Origin: JBIQKZ01 sp044464765
GTDB lineage: Bacteria > Pseudomonadota > Gammaproteobacteria > Burkholderiales > Burkholderiaceae_B
Assembly (NCBI GenBank): GCA_044464765.1
Contig: JBIQKZ010000004.1
Span: 162,626-226,625 of the forward strand
Direction of reading: 5' to 3'
Length of the DNA stretch: 64,000 bases
How positions within the stretch are numbered: position 1 is the first letter of the stretch; every line of letters starts with the position of its first letter. The translations under genes were made by a program, and so were the position numbers. The notes under the pieces are model-generated. The model worked only from the letters and a program-made list of their open reading frames with translations, made no database searches and was not told the origin of the DNA. Shown here piece by piece: positions 52,479 to 61,840 of the stretch.

Positions 52479-53621
52479 TTAAGAGTGCGCGGTTTTTGCC
52501 CGCCAAGCTTCGTACTGCGCTGAAAACTCTGGAGAGTTGGCGCGTAAGCGCTCTGGGTCGATACGGCCTGACCGACTGATGTAGCTTCGGGCGAACTCCC
52601 ATGCCGGCAACTGCATATGCCGCGCAAAGTCGTCGTACCATGCCGCGCTTCGGTTGGCTGCCGCCACGATTTTTTCGCCGATGGGGCGGCGCTGAGCCTC
52701 GAAACTTGCCAACGCGGCAGGAATATCTTGGGGATGCTCTGCAATCGCCTTCGTCAGCGCCTGAACATCTTCAAGCGCGAGCCGGGTGCCCGAACCTATC
52801 GAGAAATGGGCGGTGCGCAATGCGTCGCCAATAATCACGTACTTGCCAACAGACCACCTGGCATTGCTGATTCTCGGAAAGCGCCGCCAATGGGACTTGT
52901 TCATGACCAAAGAAGCCCCCTCCAGTTCTTCGGCGAATACGTTTTCGCAATACTGCCGGGACTCCTCTTCACTCATGTGCTCAAAGCCAATGCTTTGGAA
53001 CGTCGCGGAATCCACCTCGACCAGGAACGTGCTCATGTCCGGGGAGTAACGGTAATGGTGTGCGTTGAAGAAACCTTGCGGCACCTTCTTGAAGGTCTGG
53101 GTCAAACGAGAAAAAGTGCAGGTGGCGCCAAACCAGGCAAAATGATTCTGAAAATTCTCGACAGAGGCGCCAAACCCTTCTTCAAATGTTTGGCGCACAA
53201 GGGAATTGACCCCATCCGCGCCGATCACAAGATCGGCGTCGTCGATGTCTTTCAGGTTTTTGACCACACACTGATGATGCAGGATTGCGCCAACGCCCAA
53301 GGCTCTTTCCCGCAGGATCTCAAGCAGTTTCAGACGGGCAATGGCGGTAAACCCCACTCCGTCGATGACGATGCGTTCGCCATGGATGCGCAGTTCGATG
53401 TCGCGCCATGTCTCCAGCCCCTGCGTTATGGCTTCCAATGTTTCTTCATCGTTTGCTCGCAGGAATTCCAAAGCCTGGTCCGAGAAAACCACGCCAAAGC
53501 CAAACGTGGAGTGGGCATCGTTCTGCTCGTACACATTGATTGCCGCGTCGGGATTCGAGCGTTTCAACAGGTAGGCGGCATACAGGCCGGCCGGGCCGCC
53601 GCCGAGAATATTAACTTTCAC
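52479..53621 (-). CDS. FAD monooxygenase, salicylyl-CoA 5-hydroxylase/anthraniloyl-CoA monooxygenase-like
   Basis: This protein of 380 residues has the GxGxxG FAD site (VNILGGGPAGLYAAYLL), LVIGADGVNSLVR (the DG motif) and GDALRTAHFSIGSGTRLALED, which is a hallmark of salicylyl-CoA 5-hydroxylases and the N-terminal half of bifunctional anthraniloyl-CoA monooxygenases. The C-terminal Old-Yellow-Enzyme half of the latter is absent. It would hydroxylate an aryl-CoA ring. The GTG at 53621 has GGAGG seven bases upstream. The aryl-AMP ligase gene lies 61 bases upstream in the same direction, so ligase and hydroxylase form a two-step route. Confidence 0.85.
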   Translation of the reverse strand: MKVNILGGGPAGLYAAYLLKRSNPDAAINVYEQNDAHSTFGFGVVFSDQALEFLRANDEETLEAITQGLETWRDIELRIHGERIVIDGVGFTAIARLKLLEILRERALGVGAILHHQCVVKNLKDIDDADLVIGADGVNSLVRQTFEEGFGASVENFQNHFAWFGATCTFSRLTQTFKKVPQGFFNAHHYRYSPDMSTFLVEVDSATFQSIGFEHMSEEESRQYCENVFAEELEGASLVMNKSHWRRFPRISNARWSVGKYVIIGDALRTAHFSIGSGTRLALEDVQALTKAIAEHPQDIPAALASFEAQRRPIGEKIVAAANRSAAWYDDFARHMQLPAWEFARSYISRSGRIDPERLRANSPEFSAQYEAWRAKTAHS

Positions 53622-53682
53622 CTTCACGCCTCCGGCTGTGTCTGGTCTGTGTTGGGGATTGCGTTCGCATGTCAGCGCTACG

Positions 53683-55356
53683 TCAAGGGGTGGCTGAGTC
53701 TTGCGATTGCTCGTCGCTGAGTTTCCTGGCGATCGTCGCACGCAGGGCCGCACGATCAAGTTTTCCGACACGGGTAACGGGGAAGGCGTCGCATGCTTCG
53801 ATTCGTTCAGGCAGCTTGTATTTGGCCAACCCTTGGTCAAGCAGGTAGGCGCCCAATTCAGCCACCGTCGGAAGCGTAGCGCCTTCGCGGGCAATTAAGA
53901 AGGCGCACGCCTTTTCACCGTAAATCTCGTCCGGCATCGCCACGACCTTGCCGTCGGCAATGGCCGGATGACGTGCGATCAAATGCTCGATATCCTCGGT
54001 GCCGAACTTTTCCCCGCCTCGATTGATGTTGTCGCGCATCCGGCCTTCAAAACGGTACGCGAGCTCGTCGCCAACGCGCTGCGCGCGCATCATGTCGCCG
54101 GATCGGAAGAAGCCATCGGGTGTAAAACTGACCGCATTGATGTCCGGCGCGTGGTAATAGCCGCGCAGTGACGACGGCCCTCTGAAGCATAATTCGCCAA
54201 GCTCGCCCACCGGCGCCTCTTGCGTGCTTCCCGGAAGAAGAAGCCGCACTTCGTCGTAGGTTGAGCACCGCATTCCCACGCTGCCGTGGCGAACCTCTGG
54301 CGGGGAGCTCGGCCTGGCGGTCAGTATGAGCCCTTCGGTGATGCCGAACATATTCGTCGAGCAAATCCCCGTGGCCTTTTCTATCGGCTCGGCGCCCATG
54401 AGCGTGAATAATGCTTTCACGGTGGACAGATCATGCCTTGCAACATGAGGGTATGACGCAATGGCCGGCGCGTGCGGGCCGATGGTAAACGCGAACTGCA
54501 CTTCTTCGCGCTCGATCATGTCGAAATAGCGTGCGACGTCCCAACGCGGCAACAGCACTGTTGTGGCTCGGTAAAGCACCGAACGCGCGATGGCGAACAA
54601 CATGCCTGCGTTATGCAGGATCGGCAAAGCCCAGATCCCAATATTGCCTTCACCCATTCCGTACTGATCGCACCACGCTTTGGCATGCCCCTGATATTCC
54701 CCATGAAAGCGCGGAATAATTTTTGGCACACCGGTCGATCCACCGGATAACTGAAACGCAAAGACATCCGCATTGTTGAATTCGCTGGAGGTATCCAGCA
54801 CCGCCGTGGACGAGGACTGCTCACATAGCGCGTGCAGGGAATGGACGCCGCCAGCCACATCATTCGCCGTGCTTATAACGTGTGGGATGCCCTGGCGCTT
54901 GGCCATTGCCGTTGCGAAAGCGGCTAAATCGAAGCTGCCACCCGCATCAGCCTGCACGAAATAGCCTTTGGGCTGGGTCAATTCAGCCAGCTTGCCGATT
55001 TCAATTTCGCGAAATTGCGGAATGCTGCACACGGGAATGACGCCCGCCTTGAAGCAGCCGAATAAAGCAATGACGGTGTCAATATTGGTGCCCATCTGGA
55101 ACATGGCCCGATCATGCAACTTCAGGCCTAAAGCGCGCAACGCGACCGCCAGGCGATCAGACACCGTATCCAGTTGCGCGAAACTGATTCGGCGATCGTC
55201 ACACACATAAGCATCGCGATCCGGCGCCAGCTTGGCGGCATTGCGCAAGGCCTGGCCGAAAGTTTGGCGCTCCCAAGCTCCGCACTGCGCGTACCGGGCG
55301 GCTTCTTCAGCGCCGGGATAGACAACGCCCTCGATACGGCTAAGCGGCATGCTCAT
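53683..55356 (-). CDS. Aryl-AMP ligase, EntE/DhbE-like (2-hydroxybenzoate type)
   Basis: This adenylate-forming enzyme of 557 residues has the P-loop FQLSGGSTGVPKIIPRFHGE, which is almost the EntE/DhbE motif, NMFGITEGLILT (the A5 region), ELCFRGPSSLRGYY, FFRSGDMMR and the C-terminal GKLDRAAL. EntE-like ligases activate 2-hydroxy- or 2,3-dihydroxybenzoates. No siderophore genes are near, but a salicylyl-CoA-hydroxylase-like gene follows, which recalls SdgA-type salicylate degradation. The start (ATG, 55356) has GGAG about ten bases upstream; ATG two codons later is possible. It diverges from a LysR gene. Confidence 0.86.
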   Translation of the reverse strand: MSMPLSRIEGVVYPGAEEAARYAQCGAWERQTFGQALRNAAKLAPDRDAYVCDDRRISFAQLDTVSDRLAVALRALGLKLHDRAMFQMGTNIDTVIALFGCFKAGVIPVCSIPQFREIEIGKLAELTQPKGYFVQADAGGSFDLAAFATAMAKRQGIPHVISTANDVAGGVHSLHALCEQSSSTAVLDTSSEFNNADVFAFQLSGGSTGVPKIIPRFHGEYQGHAKAWCDQYGMGEGNIGIWALPILHNAGMLFAIARSVLYRATTVLLPRWDVARYFDMIEREEVQFAFTIGPHAPAIASYPHVARHDLSTVKALFTLMGAEPIEKATGICSTNMFGITEGLILTARPSSPPEVRHGSVGMRCSTYDEVRLLLPGSTQEAPVGELGELCFRGPSSLRGYYHAPDINAVSFTPDGFFRSGDMMRAQRVGDELAYRFEGRMRDNINRGGEKFGTEDIEHLIARHPAIADGKVVAMPDEIYGEKACAFLIAREGATLPTVAELGAYLLDQGLAKYKLPERIEACDAFPVTRVGKLDRAALRATIARKLSDEQSQDSATP

Positions 55357-55487
55357 GACTTCATCGCTCCGATTCCAGTTGCCGGCCTGCTTTTGCGGGT
55401 GGCCATATACCTGCGGCACATCTAACGTGATCTTTGTGACCGTGCCTTAAAGGAATGGTAAGGAGGGCAGAATATAAATACAATGAC

Positions 55488-55511
55488 GTAAACGTTATTT
55501 TAAATATTTAC
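55488..55511. promoter_or_regulatory. candidate LysR operator in divergent promoter
   Basis: The 167-base divergent space contains an AT-rich imperfect dyad whose ends are GTAAA (55488-55492) and TTTAC (55507-55511). It ends 12 bases before the LysR start. LysR-type regulators bind T-N11-A dyads in such divergent promoters. The site is a proposal from position and symmetry only. Confidence 0.35.
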
Positions 55512-55523
55512 AATCCAAATAAT

Positions 55524-56435
55524 ATGTCTACGCCGCCAAGAATGGACTTGAACCTGCTGCGCTTGGTCGTCGAACTACATGCCAGCGGCAAGGTGTCCAA
55601 AGCAGCCGAAGCCCTTCAGCTTAGCCAGCCGGCAACCAGCTTGGCTCTGGGCAGGCTGCGCCGCATGCTGGGCGATCCGTTGTTTGTGCGGGGCGCCGGC
55701 GGCATGCTACCCACACCGCGCTGCGAAGAAGTGGTCGCGGCAGCCAAGCAAGCGCTTGCCCTGATCGATAATGCCATCGATACACCTGCCGTTTTCGACC
55801 CCCAGACGGCTCAACGCACCTTTCTTGTCACGCTGTCGGACATCGGCGAAATGGTCTTTCTGCCCAGGCTGATGGCGCACCTTGCTTGCGTTGCACCTAA
55901 ATGCAACGTGAAAAGCAAGGCGTTGACAGCCCACGAATTACCCGAGGAACTGGCAAGCGGATCCACCGAACTGGCGATCGGGTTCTTTCCCGACCTGGAG
56001 CGCCCGGGCTTCTATATGCAAAGGCTCTTCGAGCACGGCTTTGTATGTCTCGTGCGCAAAGACCACCCAAGAGTCACAGGATCGAAGGTTTCGTTGCCGG
56101 TGTTTCTCGATCTGCCTCATGCCGTTGTCGAGCCCGAGGGCCGCAGCCACGAGCTTTTCGAACAACTGCTTAAAAGCAAGGGTCTGTCGCGTCGGGTGCA
56201 ATTGAATATCCCCCACTTCATGAGCGTGCCGGCCATTATTGCCGCCACCGATATGATCGTCACGGTGCCCCATGCCATTGCCAGCTACTTTCTTAGCCGC
56301 GAGGAACTGCGCATGGTTCAGCCGCCCATCAATACAGAAAGCTATGCGCTGAAGCAGCATTGGCACGCCCGGCTGAACACCGACCCCGCCCTTAAATGGC
56401 TACGCGGCGAAGTGGCCGGGATTCTCTCTGAGTGA
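55524..56435 (+). CDS. LysR-family transcriptional regulator
   Basis: This protein of 303 residues has an N-terminal winged helix (MDLNLLRLVVELHASGKVSK, then AAEALQLSQPATSLALGRLR) and a C-terminal effector domain of the type II periplasmic fold (QRTFLVTLSDIGEMVFLPRL, ELAIGFFPDLERPG). The NodD/NahR/DntR subgroup, which responds to aromatic acids such as salicylate, has this look. It is divergent from the aryl-AMP ligase gene and probably activates it with an aromatic co-inducer. The start at 55524 is uncertain; the frame opens 23 codons earlier. Confidence 0.87.
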   Translation: MSTPPRMDLNLLRLVVELHASGKVSKAAEALQLSQPATSLALGRLRRMLGDPLFVRGAGGMLPTPRCEEVVAAAKQALALIDNAIDTPAVFDPQTAQRTFLVTLSDIGEMVFLPRLMAHLACVAPKCNVKSKALTAHELPEELASGSTELAIGFFPDLERPGFYMQRLFEHGFVCLVRKDHPRVTGSKVSLPVFLDLPHAVVEPEGRSHELFEQLLKSKGLSRRVQLNIPHFMSVPAIIAATDMIVTVPHAIASYFLSREELRMVQPPINTESYALKQHWHARLNTDPALKWLRGEVAGILSE

Positions 56436-56548
56436 TACGGATTCATTCCTTATAAAGCGCGCTTTTGTGCCAGGACCATTGGAGTACCGCCCTAGATCGG
56501 CAACTATCGTCTCTTGACCAAAGAATCACCACGATCAAGGACACTGAC

Positions 56549-57955
56549 ATGCGCGTCTCCCCCGTCTCACGCAGGGACTTCATCAAACTGGCCGGCGCCT
56601 CGAGCGTGCTGGCCGGCCTTCCAACCTCCGCGTTCGCCGAGCAGCAGACTTTCCCAAACGATTTCTTATGGGGCGTGGCTTCAGCGGCTTCTCAGGTGGA
56701 AAGCCGCCAGGGCCGCAGCCGCAGCAACTGGGATGTCTTTGCCGACCAGAAAGGGCACATTCTCGACGGCTCGACAAATGCCATCAATACGGAGTTCGAA
56801 AGCCGTTACGCCGATGATTTCGCCATGCTGGCCACCGCCGGCGTGAACGCATTCCGGTTCTCGTTTGCCTGGCCGCGCATCCAGCCCGATGGTCCAGGCA
56901 AACCCAACGAAGCGGGGCTTGCCTTGTACGACCGCATCATAGACGAGATGCTAAGCCGCGGCATGACGCCGGCCGCCACGATGTGCCACTGGGACATGCC
57001 CATCTGGGCGGGCGACTTGCGCGACCGGGACATGACCCACCGCCTGGCGGATTACGCAGACATCATCACACGCCGCTTCGGAGACCGCGTGGGGCTGTGG
57101 TTGGCGCTGAACGAACCAAACACCGTGGCCGCCGCCGGCTACGCCTTGGGCATTCACGCACCAGGCTTGGCATCCACAAAAGCAACGGGCGCTGCGATAC
57201 ACCACCAGAACCTGGCCCAGGGCCTGATGATAGCGGCGGCCCGCGCCAACCTGCCCAAGAAAGCCCGAATTTCCACGACCCTCAATTGCCAATCGGCACG
57301 CCCAGCCACCGACTCGGCCGAGGATGCCCAGGCGGCCAAAGCGGCGGAAGCGTTCTGGAATGGCGCGTGGCTGGACCCTCTGTTCGGGCGCGACTATCCC
57401 GTTGCGGTACAACCACTGACCGAACCCTTCGTCAAATCGGGAGACATGGCGATTATCGCGGCGCGCCCGCCCTGCCTTGGCGTCAATTACTACGCTCGCG
57501 TCTACGCTAAGGCGGCAGCCGACTCGCCTCTGGGCTTTATGCCGCTACTCGACCATTTCCCCAATAAGCTCATCCCCACTCAGATGTTGCCGGTCGAACC
57601 CGACGGCCTCACCGAGATACTCATGCGCATTCACACGGAATACGGCGCTCCTGACATCTACATCACTGAAACCGGCTTCCCGCTGGACGATCCTCAGCCG
57701 GTCGACGGCGTCGTGCACGACCCCAAGCGCAGCGCCTATCTTCGATCCTATCTGCAGGCAGCGCACCAAGCCGTCGAGCAAGGCGCCAAGTTGCGCGGTA
57801 TTTTCTACTGGGCCGCCACCGACAATTGGGAGTGGGCCATGGGCTTCAGCAAAACCTTCGGACTGATACAGGTCGACCGATCCACCCAGAAACGCACGCC
57901 CAAGGCCAGCCTGGCCTATTACGCAAAATGCATCAAGAAGAACGGTGTGGCATGA
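56549..57955 (+). CDS. Tat-exported GH1 beta-glycosidase (first copy)
   Basis: This family 1 glycoside hydrolase of 468 residues has a twin-arginine signal (SRRDFIKLAGASSVLAGL, cleaved after AFA). Its catalytic residues are present: acid/base Glu in LALNEPNT and nucleophile Glu in IYITETGFPL, with MCHWDMPIWAGD as the conserved aglycone-side motif. Export of a GH1 enzyme to the periplasm by Tat is uncommon. AAGGA lies upstream of the ATG. Its stop overlaps the next ATG (ATGA) of the outer-membrane protein gene. A paralogue lies 2.2 kb downstream. Substrate: a beta-glycoside, possibly with an aryl aglycone given the neighbouring aromatic genes (inference). Confidence 0.9.
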   Translation: MRVSPVSRRDFIKLAGASSVLAGLPTSAFAEQQTFPNDFLWGVASAASQVESRQGRSRSNWDVFADQKGHILDGSTNAINTEFESRYADDFAMLATAGVNAFRFSFAWPRIQPDGPGKPNEAGLALYDRIIDEMLSRGMTPAATMCHWDMPIWAGDLRDRDMTHRLADYADIITRRFGDRVGLWLALNEPNTVAAAGYALGIHAPGLASTKATGAAIHHQNLAQGLMIAAARANLPKKARISTTLNCQSARPATDSAEDAQAAKAAEAFWNGAWLDPLFGRDYPVAVQPLTEPFVKSGDMAIIAARPPCLGVNYYARVYAKAAADSPLGFMPLLDHFPNKLIPTQMLPVEPDGLTEILMRIHTEYGAPDIYITETGFPLDDPQPVDGVVHDPKRSAYLRSYLQAAHQAVEQGAKLRGIFYWAATDNWEWAMGFSKTFGLIQVDRSTQKRTPKASLAYYAKCIKKNGVA

Positions 57956-58911
57956 CGCAGCGTATAAAGCACAGCCCATGGGTGGGTGCGCTGGCCATCA
58001 GCATGGCCCTGTTGTTCATGAGTCCCCAGGCCGGCGCCTCGGAAAACGGCACCAGCTTCTACCTGCTGGGATCCAAAGGACCGATGGCCGGTGTCGTACC
58101 CGCACCCGGCCTGTATCTTCAGAATGACGTCTACTATTACACGGCGCGGGCGGATGAATCTCAATCCTTACCCACTGGTGGTCAAGTAGCCGTCGGTATC
58201 AAGGCTCAGGCCCTGATCAACCTGCCCACCTTGATCTGGTCGACCCCCTACACCCTGCTGGACGGCCGACTGGCGCTAGGGCTTACCCTGCCCTATGGTC
58301 ATCAACGTATCAATGCAGACCTTGTACTGGGCCCCTATGCCGATGAAACCAGCAGCAACATCACAACCCTGGGGGACCCGGTTCTTACAAGCACATTAGG
58401 TTGGCAACACGGCTCTTTCCATTGGAGCCTGATCGGCATGCTCAACGTCCCCATCGGCCATTATCGAGAGAAGTCGATGGCGAATATCGCCTTTCATCGC
58501 TGGGGCGCCGACGTCTCCCTGGCGGGCACTTGGTATGACCCCGCCGTAGGATGGGATGTGTCTGGCGTGGCCGGCCTGACATTCAACGGCAACAATCCCA
58601 AGACAAACTACCGCACCGGTACCGAATGGCACCTTGAGACTGCTATTTCGCGCGATATCGGCGGCCCAGGCACCACACTGGGCGCAATCGGCTATTATCA
58701 TCAGCAGATCAGCAATGACAGCGGAGACGGCGCCGTACTGGGCGGGTTTCGAGGGCGCACAGCCGCGCTCGGGCTCACAGCAAGTCATATATTCAAGTGG
58801 GGTAACACGCCCCTCCAAACCCGCCTGAAAGTTCTGCGTGAATTCAACACCCGGAATCGCGTCCAAGGCACAGCTGTATATCTAACGCTCTCGCTGAGTT
58901 TGCATAATTAA
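57952..58911 (+). CDS. Outer-membrane beta-barrel protein, phenol-degradation MetA/transporter family
   Basis: This protein of 319 residues has a signal peptide (ending AGA/ASENG) and alternating amphipathic strands: GPMAGVVPAPGLYLQNDVYYY and WQHGSFHWSLIGMLNVPIGHY are characteristic of the Phenol_MetA_deg ('meta-pathway of phenol degradation', SphA-like) family of outer membrane proteins found in aromatic catabolism clusters. It overlaps the first glycosidase gene by four bases, so it is co-translated. It may form an outer-membrane channel for a glycoside or its aglycone. The molecular role of the family is not well known. Confidence 0.82.
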   Translation: MTQRIKHSPWVGALAISMALLFMSPQAGASENGTSFYLLGSKGPMAGVVPAPGLYLQNDVYYYTARADESQSLPTGGQVAVGIKAQALINLPTLIWSTPYTLLDGRLALGLTLPYGHQRINADLVLGPYADETSSNITTLGDPVLTSTLGWQHGSFHWSLIGMLNVPIGHYREKSMANIAFHRWGADVSLAGTWYDPAVGWDVSGVAGLTFNGNNPKTNYRTGTEWHLETAISRDIGGPGTTLGAIGYYHQQISNDSGDGAVLGGFRGRTAALGLTASHIFKWGNTPLQTRLKVLREFNTRNRVQGTAVYLTLSLSLHN

Positions 58912-58944
58912 AGAACGGGTTGACTCGTTAGCGGAGAAAACGTC

Positions 58945-59988
58945 ATGAAGGAGGGGTTCTACATCTCGACCGATATGGTCGAAGAATCGATACGTGATGA
59001 TTTTTGGCGGGCAACTTCGTCGTTGCTGTACGAGATTTCACCCACGAACCGCGAAGACAACAACGGCATATCGGGGTCAGTGCGCTCACGCCTATTCGGC
59101 AGCCTGGTGCTGGGCAACACGACATTCAATCGTCAATACTGCGCACGATCACCCAGCCTGATCGCCCAGACGGATCTGGATTTCTATCTGCTTCAATTGA
59201 TTCTCGCCGGAGAATACCGGGGCGATTTCGCCGGCAAGGATCTACACGCCCAGCCCGGCGACATGTTCCTTCTGGACCTGACACGCCCACTGAACAGCCA
59301 GAAGGAAGCCGGCGCCCGAATCACCCTCGTTATCCCGCGCGCCGACCTGGGCCCACATTGGACGGCACGGAGCTTGCACGGCGTGGTGCTGCGAGGCGCC
59401 GTGCCCACCAACCGGCTGCTATTCGAATTCATCATCTCGCTCAATAACGTGCTCGACACCATGCACGCACACACCATGCCGGGCGTGCAAGAATCGCTGA
59501 TGATGCTTGTTAACGCCGCCCTTAGCGGCGCCACTTTAACGCATGAACAGCATATGTCCATCAACCTGTCCATGCGTCAACGCATCGTGGAATACATCGA
59601 ACGCCACCTTGCGGATACCTCGCTCGGACCGAAGGCCATCATGCAGCATTTCAGGCTGTCTCACTCGCACCTGTACCGGGCATTCGCGCCCGACAAAGGC
59701 GTGGCACGGCTGATCAGAGACAAGCGACTCGACCTGGCATACCGCTTGATTCTGAACCAGGATGGCCAGAAGCTCTCCCAGAAAGAGCTCGCTTATAGAT
59801 GCGGTTTCTCAAATCGATCGCAGTTCTCGCGGTTCTTTCAGGACAAGTTCGGCATCGCCCCCAAAGAGCTGCACGACCTGCAAACGGCTAAGCGGGAGGG
59901 GCCGCCAGAAGCCTTATCGCAGGGCATGGGCTCGTCCATCCTGTTTCATCGCTATGTCTCTGCGCGCGTTCCGCCCGCCAACGACTAG
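58945..59988 (+). CDS. AraC-family transcriptional regulator
   Basis: This protein of 347 residues has an N-terminal cupin-like 'AraC-binding-like' ligand domain (about residues 15-195; LAGEYRGDFAGKDLHAQPGD and FLLDLTRPLN are typical of the FeaR/FadR-type group) and a C-terminal double helix-turn-helix (residues ~215-320: DTSLGPKAIMQHFRLSHSHL and LAYRCGFSNRSQFSRFFQDK). It likely controls the surrounding glycosidase and receptor genes in answer to a ligand. It follows the outer-membrane protein gene by 33 bases; a short imperfect dyad lies after its stop. Confidence 0.88.
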   Translation: MKEGFYISTDMVEESIRDDFWRATSSLLYEISPTNREDNNGISGSVRSRLFGSLVLGNTTFNRQYCARSPSLIAQTDLDFYLLQLILAGEYRGDFAGKDLHAQPGDMFLLDLTRPLNSQKEAGARITLVIPRADLGPHWTARSLHGVVLRGAVPTNRLLFEFIISLNNVLDTMHAHTMPGVQESLMMLVNAALSGATLTHEQHMSINLSMRQRIVEYIERHLADTSLGPKAIMQHFRLSHSHLYRAFAPDKGVARLIRDKRLDLAYRLILNQDGQKLSQKELAYRCGFSNRSQFSRFFQDKFGIAPKELHDLQTAKREGPPEALSQGMGSSILFHRYVSARVPPAND

Positions 59989-60151
59989 CGCGCTGTTTGG
60001 ACGGAAAGAAAAGCGCGCCACATTTGGAACATATTCGTCGCAAGGCGCCTGACACCGAGCCAAGGCATTCGTTATAACTAGGAAGACGCACACTTAGTGC
60101 ATCCAGCCCATGGAGCAGTGTCTCCCTCTTCTTCCTACGATAAGCGACATC

Positions 60152-61552
60152 ATGCCTATACTTCCGACCTCCCGCCGTTCCTTTCTTAAGGGAATGGGCG
60201 CCACGACTGCGGCCACGCTTTTGCCGCGCTTTTCCTGGGCCGCCGAACCAACCTTCGGCCAAGACTTTCTTTGGGGTGTGGCAACGTCCGCACCTGAGTC
60301 TGAAAGCCGCGCGGGTCGCGGCCGCAGCAACTGGGACGTTTTCATCGACAATATCGGCGGCTCTAAAGATGGAACGAATAACGTACGCAATACGGAGTTC
60401 GAAACCCGCTACCTGGATGAGTTCAAACTACTTCAAGCAGCGGGCGTGAAGGCGTTCCGCTTTTCTTTCGCCTGGCCACGCATCCAGCCGGAAACGGCCG
60501 GCGCGCCCAATGTCCGGGGCCTGGATCACTACGATCGCATGATCGACGCCATGCTTGAACACGGTCTGGAACCCGTTCCGACCCTGTTCCATTGGGATAT
60601 TCCACTTTGGGCCGGCGACTTCCTGGATCGTGACATCAGCCGCAAGATGGCAGACTACGGTGAAATCATGGCGCGCCTGGTAGGCGACCGGGCCAAGACC
60701 TGGCTGCTCTTCAATGAACCTGGCGTCATCCCCATCTTCGGCTATGGACAAGGCCTCTTCGCTCCTGGTTACCGCTCTCGGCGCTACATGGGTGCGGCCC
60801 TTCATCACGTCAACCTTGCCCACGGCAGGGCACTGACAGCCATCCGCGCGAATACGTCCTCTGACACGCGGATTTCATCCGCGTTCAATCTTATGCCGTT
60901 CGAGGCGCCCTCTGGCACGACACAGGACAAAGAGGCCGCACGCTTTGTCGACGTGCTGTGGAACGACGCCGTTCCCAGGCCCGCCTACGGCCACGACTAC
61001 CCATCGCTGGTTCTGCCGCTGGTCGAGCCCTACATCCAAAATGGCGACATGCAGGAAATCGCTGTCCAGCCTGATTTCTTCGGCTTGAACTTCTACTCCC
61101 GTAGCTTCGTCAAGGCCGACCCAAGTAATCCCGTGGGCATCGCTTTGGTCGAGCCTCCCGCCCAGCTCGAACGAACTGACGAGCTGCCCTACGACCCCGA
61201 CACCTATACCAAAGTGCTGCTGAAAACTCATAAGGACTACAACGCACCCGACATCATCGCCACAGAGTTCGGCTTCCCCGTATCCGAAGAAGCCCCCAAA
61301 GACGGCTGGGTCAACGACCCACTACGCATCAAATATATGCAGGGATATATCCAGGCCGCCCAGGACGCCTATCAGCAAGGCGTCAAATTGAAGGGAATGT
61401 TTTACTGGTCCTCGACGGACAACTGGGAGTGGGTGTTGGGCTCAAGCAAGCATTTCGGCCTGATACACATCGACCATCCGTCCCTGAAGCGCATCCCAAA
61501 ACGCAGTCTGGAATATTACGCCAAGTGCATCCAGCGCAACGGCCCTGTCTGA
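60152..61552 (+). CDS. Tat-exported GH1 beta-glycosidase (second copy)
   Basis: This protein of 466 residues is a paralogue of the glycosidase at 56.5 kb, alike in nearly every motif: twin-arginine signal (SRRSFLKGMGATTAATLL, cleaved after SWAA), DFLWGVATSAPESESRAGRG, VKAFRFSFAWPRIQPET, acid/base Glu in LLFNEPGV and nucleophile Glu in IIATEFGFPV. The residues around the catalytic Glu differ (TETG versus TEFG), so the two may prefer different glycosides. The ATG at 60152 is preferred; the frame opens 14 codons earlier. It precedes the TonB receptor gene. Confidence 0.9.
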   Translation: MPILPTSRRSFLKGMGATTAATLLPRFSWAAEPTFGQDFLWGVATSAPESESRAGRGRSNWDVFIDNIGGSKDGTNNVRNTEFETRYLDEFKLLQAAGVKAFRFSFAWPRIQPETAGAPNVRGLDHYDRMIDAMLEHGLEPVPTLFHWDIPLWAGDFLDRDISRKMADYGEIMARLVGDRAKTWLLFNEPGVIPIFGYGQGLFAPGYRSRRYMGAALHHVNLAHGRALTAIRANTSSDTRISSAFNLMPFEAPSGTTQDKEAARFVDVLWNDAVPRPAYGHDYPSLVLPLVEPYIQNGDMQEIAVQPDFFGLNFYSRSFVKADPSNPVGIALVEPPAQLERTDELPYDPDTYTKVLLKTHKDYNAPDIIATEFGFPVSEEAPKDGWVNDPLRIKYMQGYIQAAQDAYQQGVKLKGMFYWSSTDNWEWVLGSSKHFGLIHIDHPSLKRIPKRSLEYYAKCIQRNGPV

Positions 61553-61840
61553 TCGACCACCTGGCATGCCGCCTGGTGCGCGATACCCAATAACGCAAAT
61601 GGTTCGGGCGTTTATTTGCTGACGCCTGGCCAGAACCTCCTAGTCCAAAATTCTGCACCATTGTTCGTTGCGCGAATGATGGCCCCACCCGGGCAGGGCC
61701 TCTGAATCTGAAAATATTGCATCCGACTTCTTCTTGCCCATCAGTAAGATAAAAAGTACTATTCCTCTTACTTTCGATGAAAATGCCGACGTGAAAGCGC
61801 AGATGCGTCGAGAGAGGCCCGAACAATAACGGAGACTGTC

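Noticed and set aside
52617..53720. 367-codon open frame on the + strand
   Set aside because: Antisense shadow of the flavin monooxygenase gene; no ribosome binding site or domain.
59988..60018. inverted repeat after the AraC gene (GCGCGCT … AGCGCGC)
   Set aside because: Seven-base arms with a 17-base spacer and no T-run; too weak to call a terminator.
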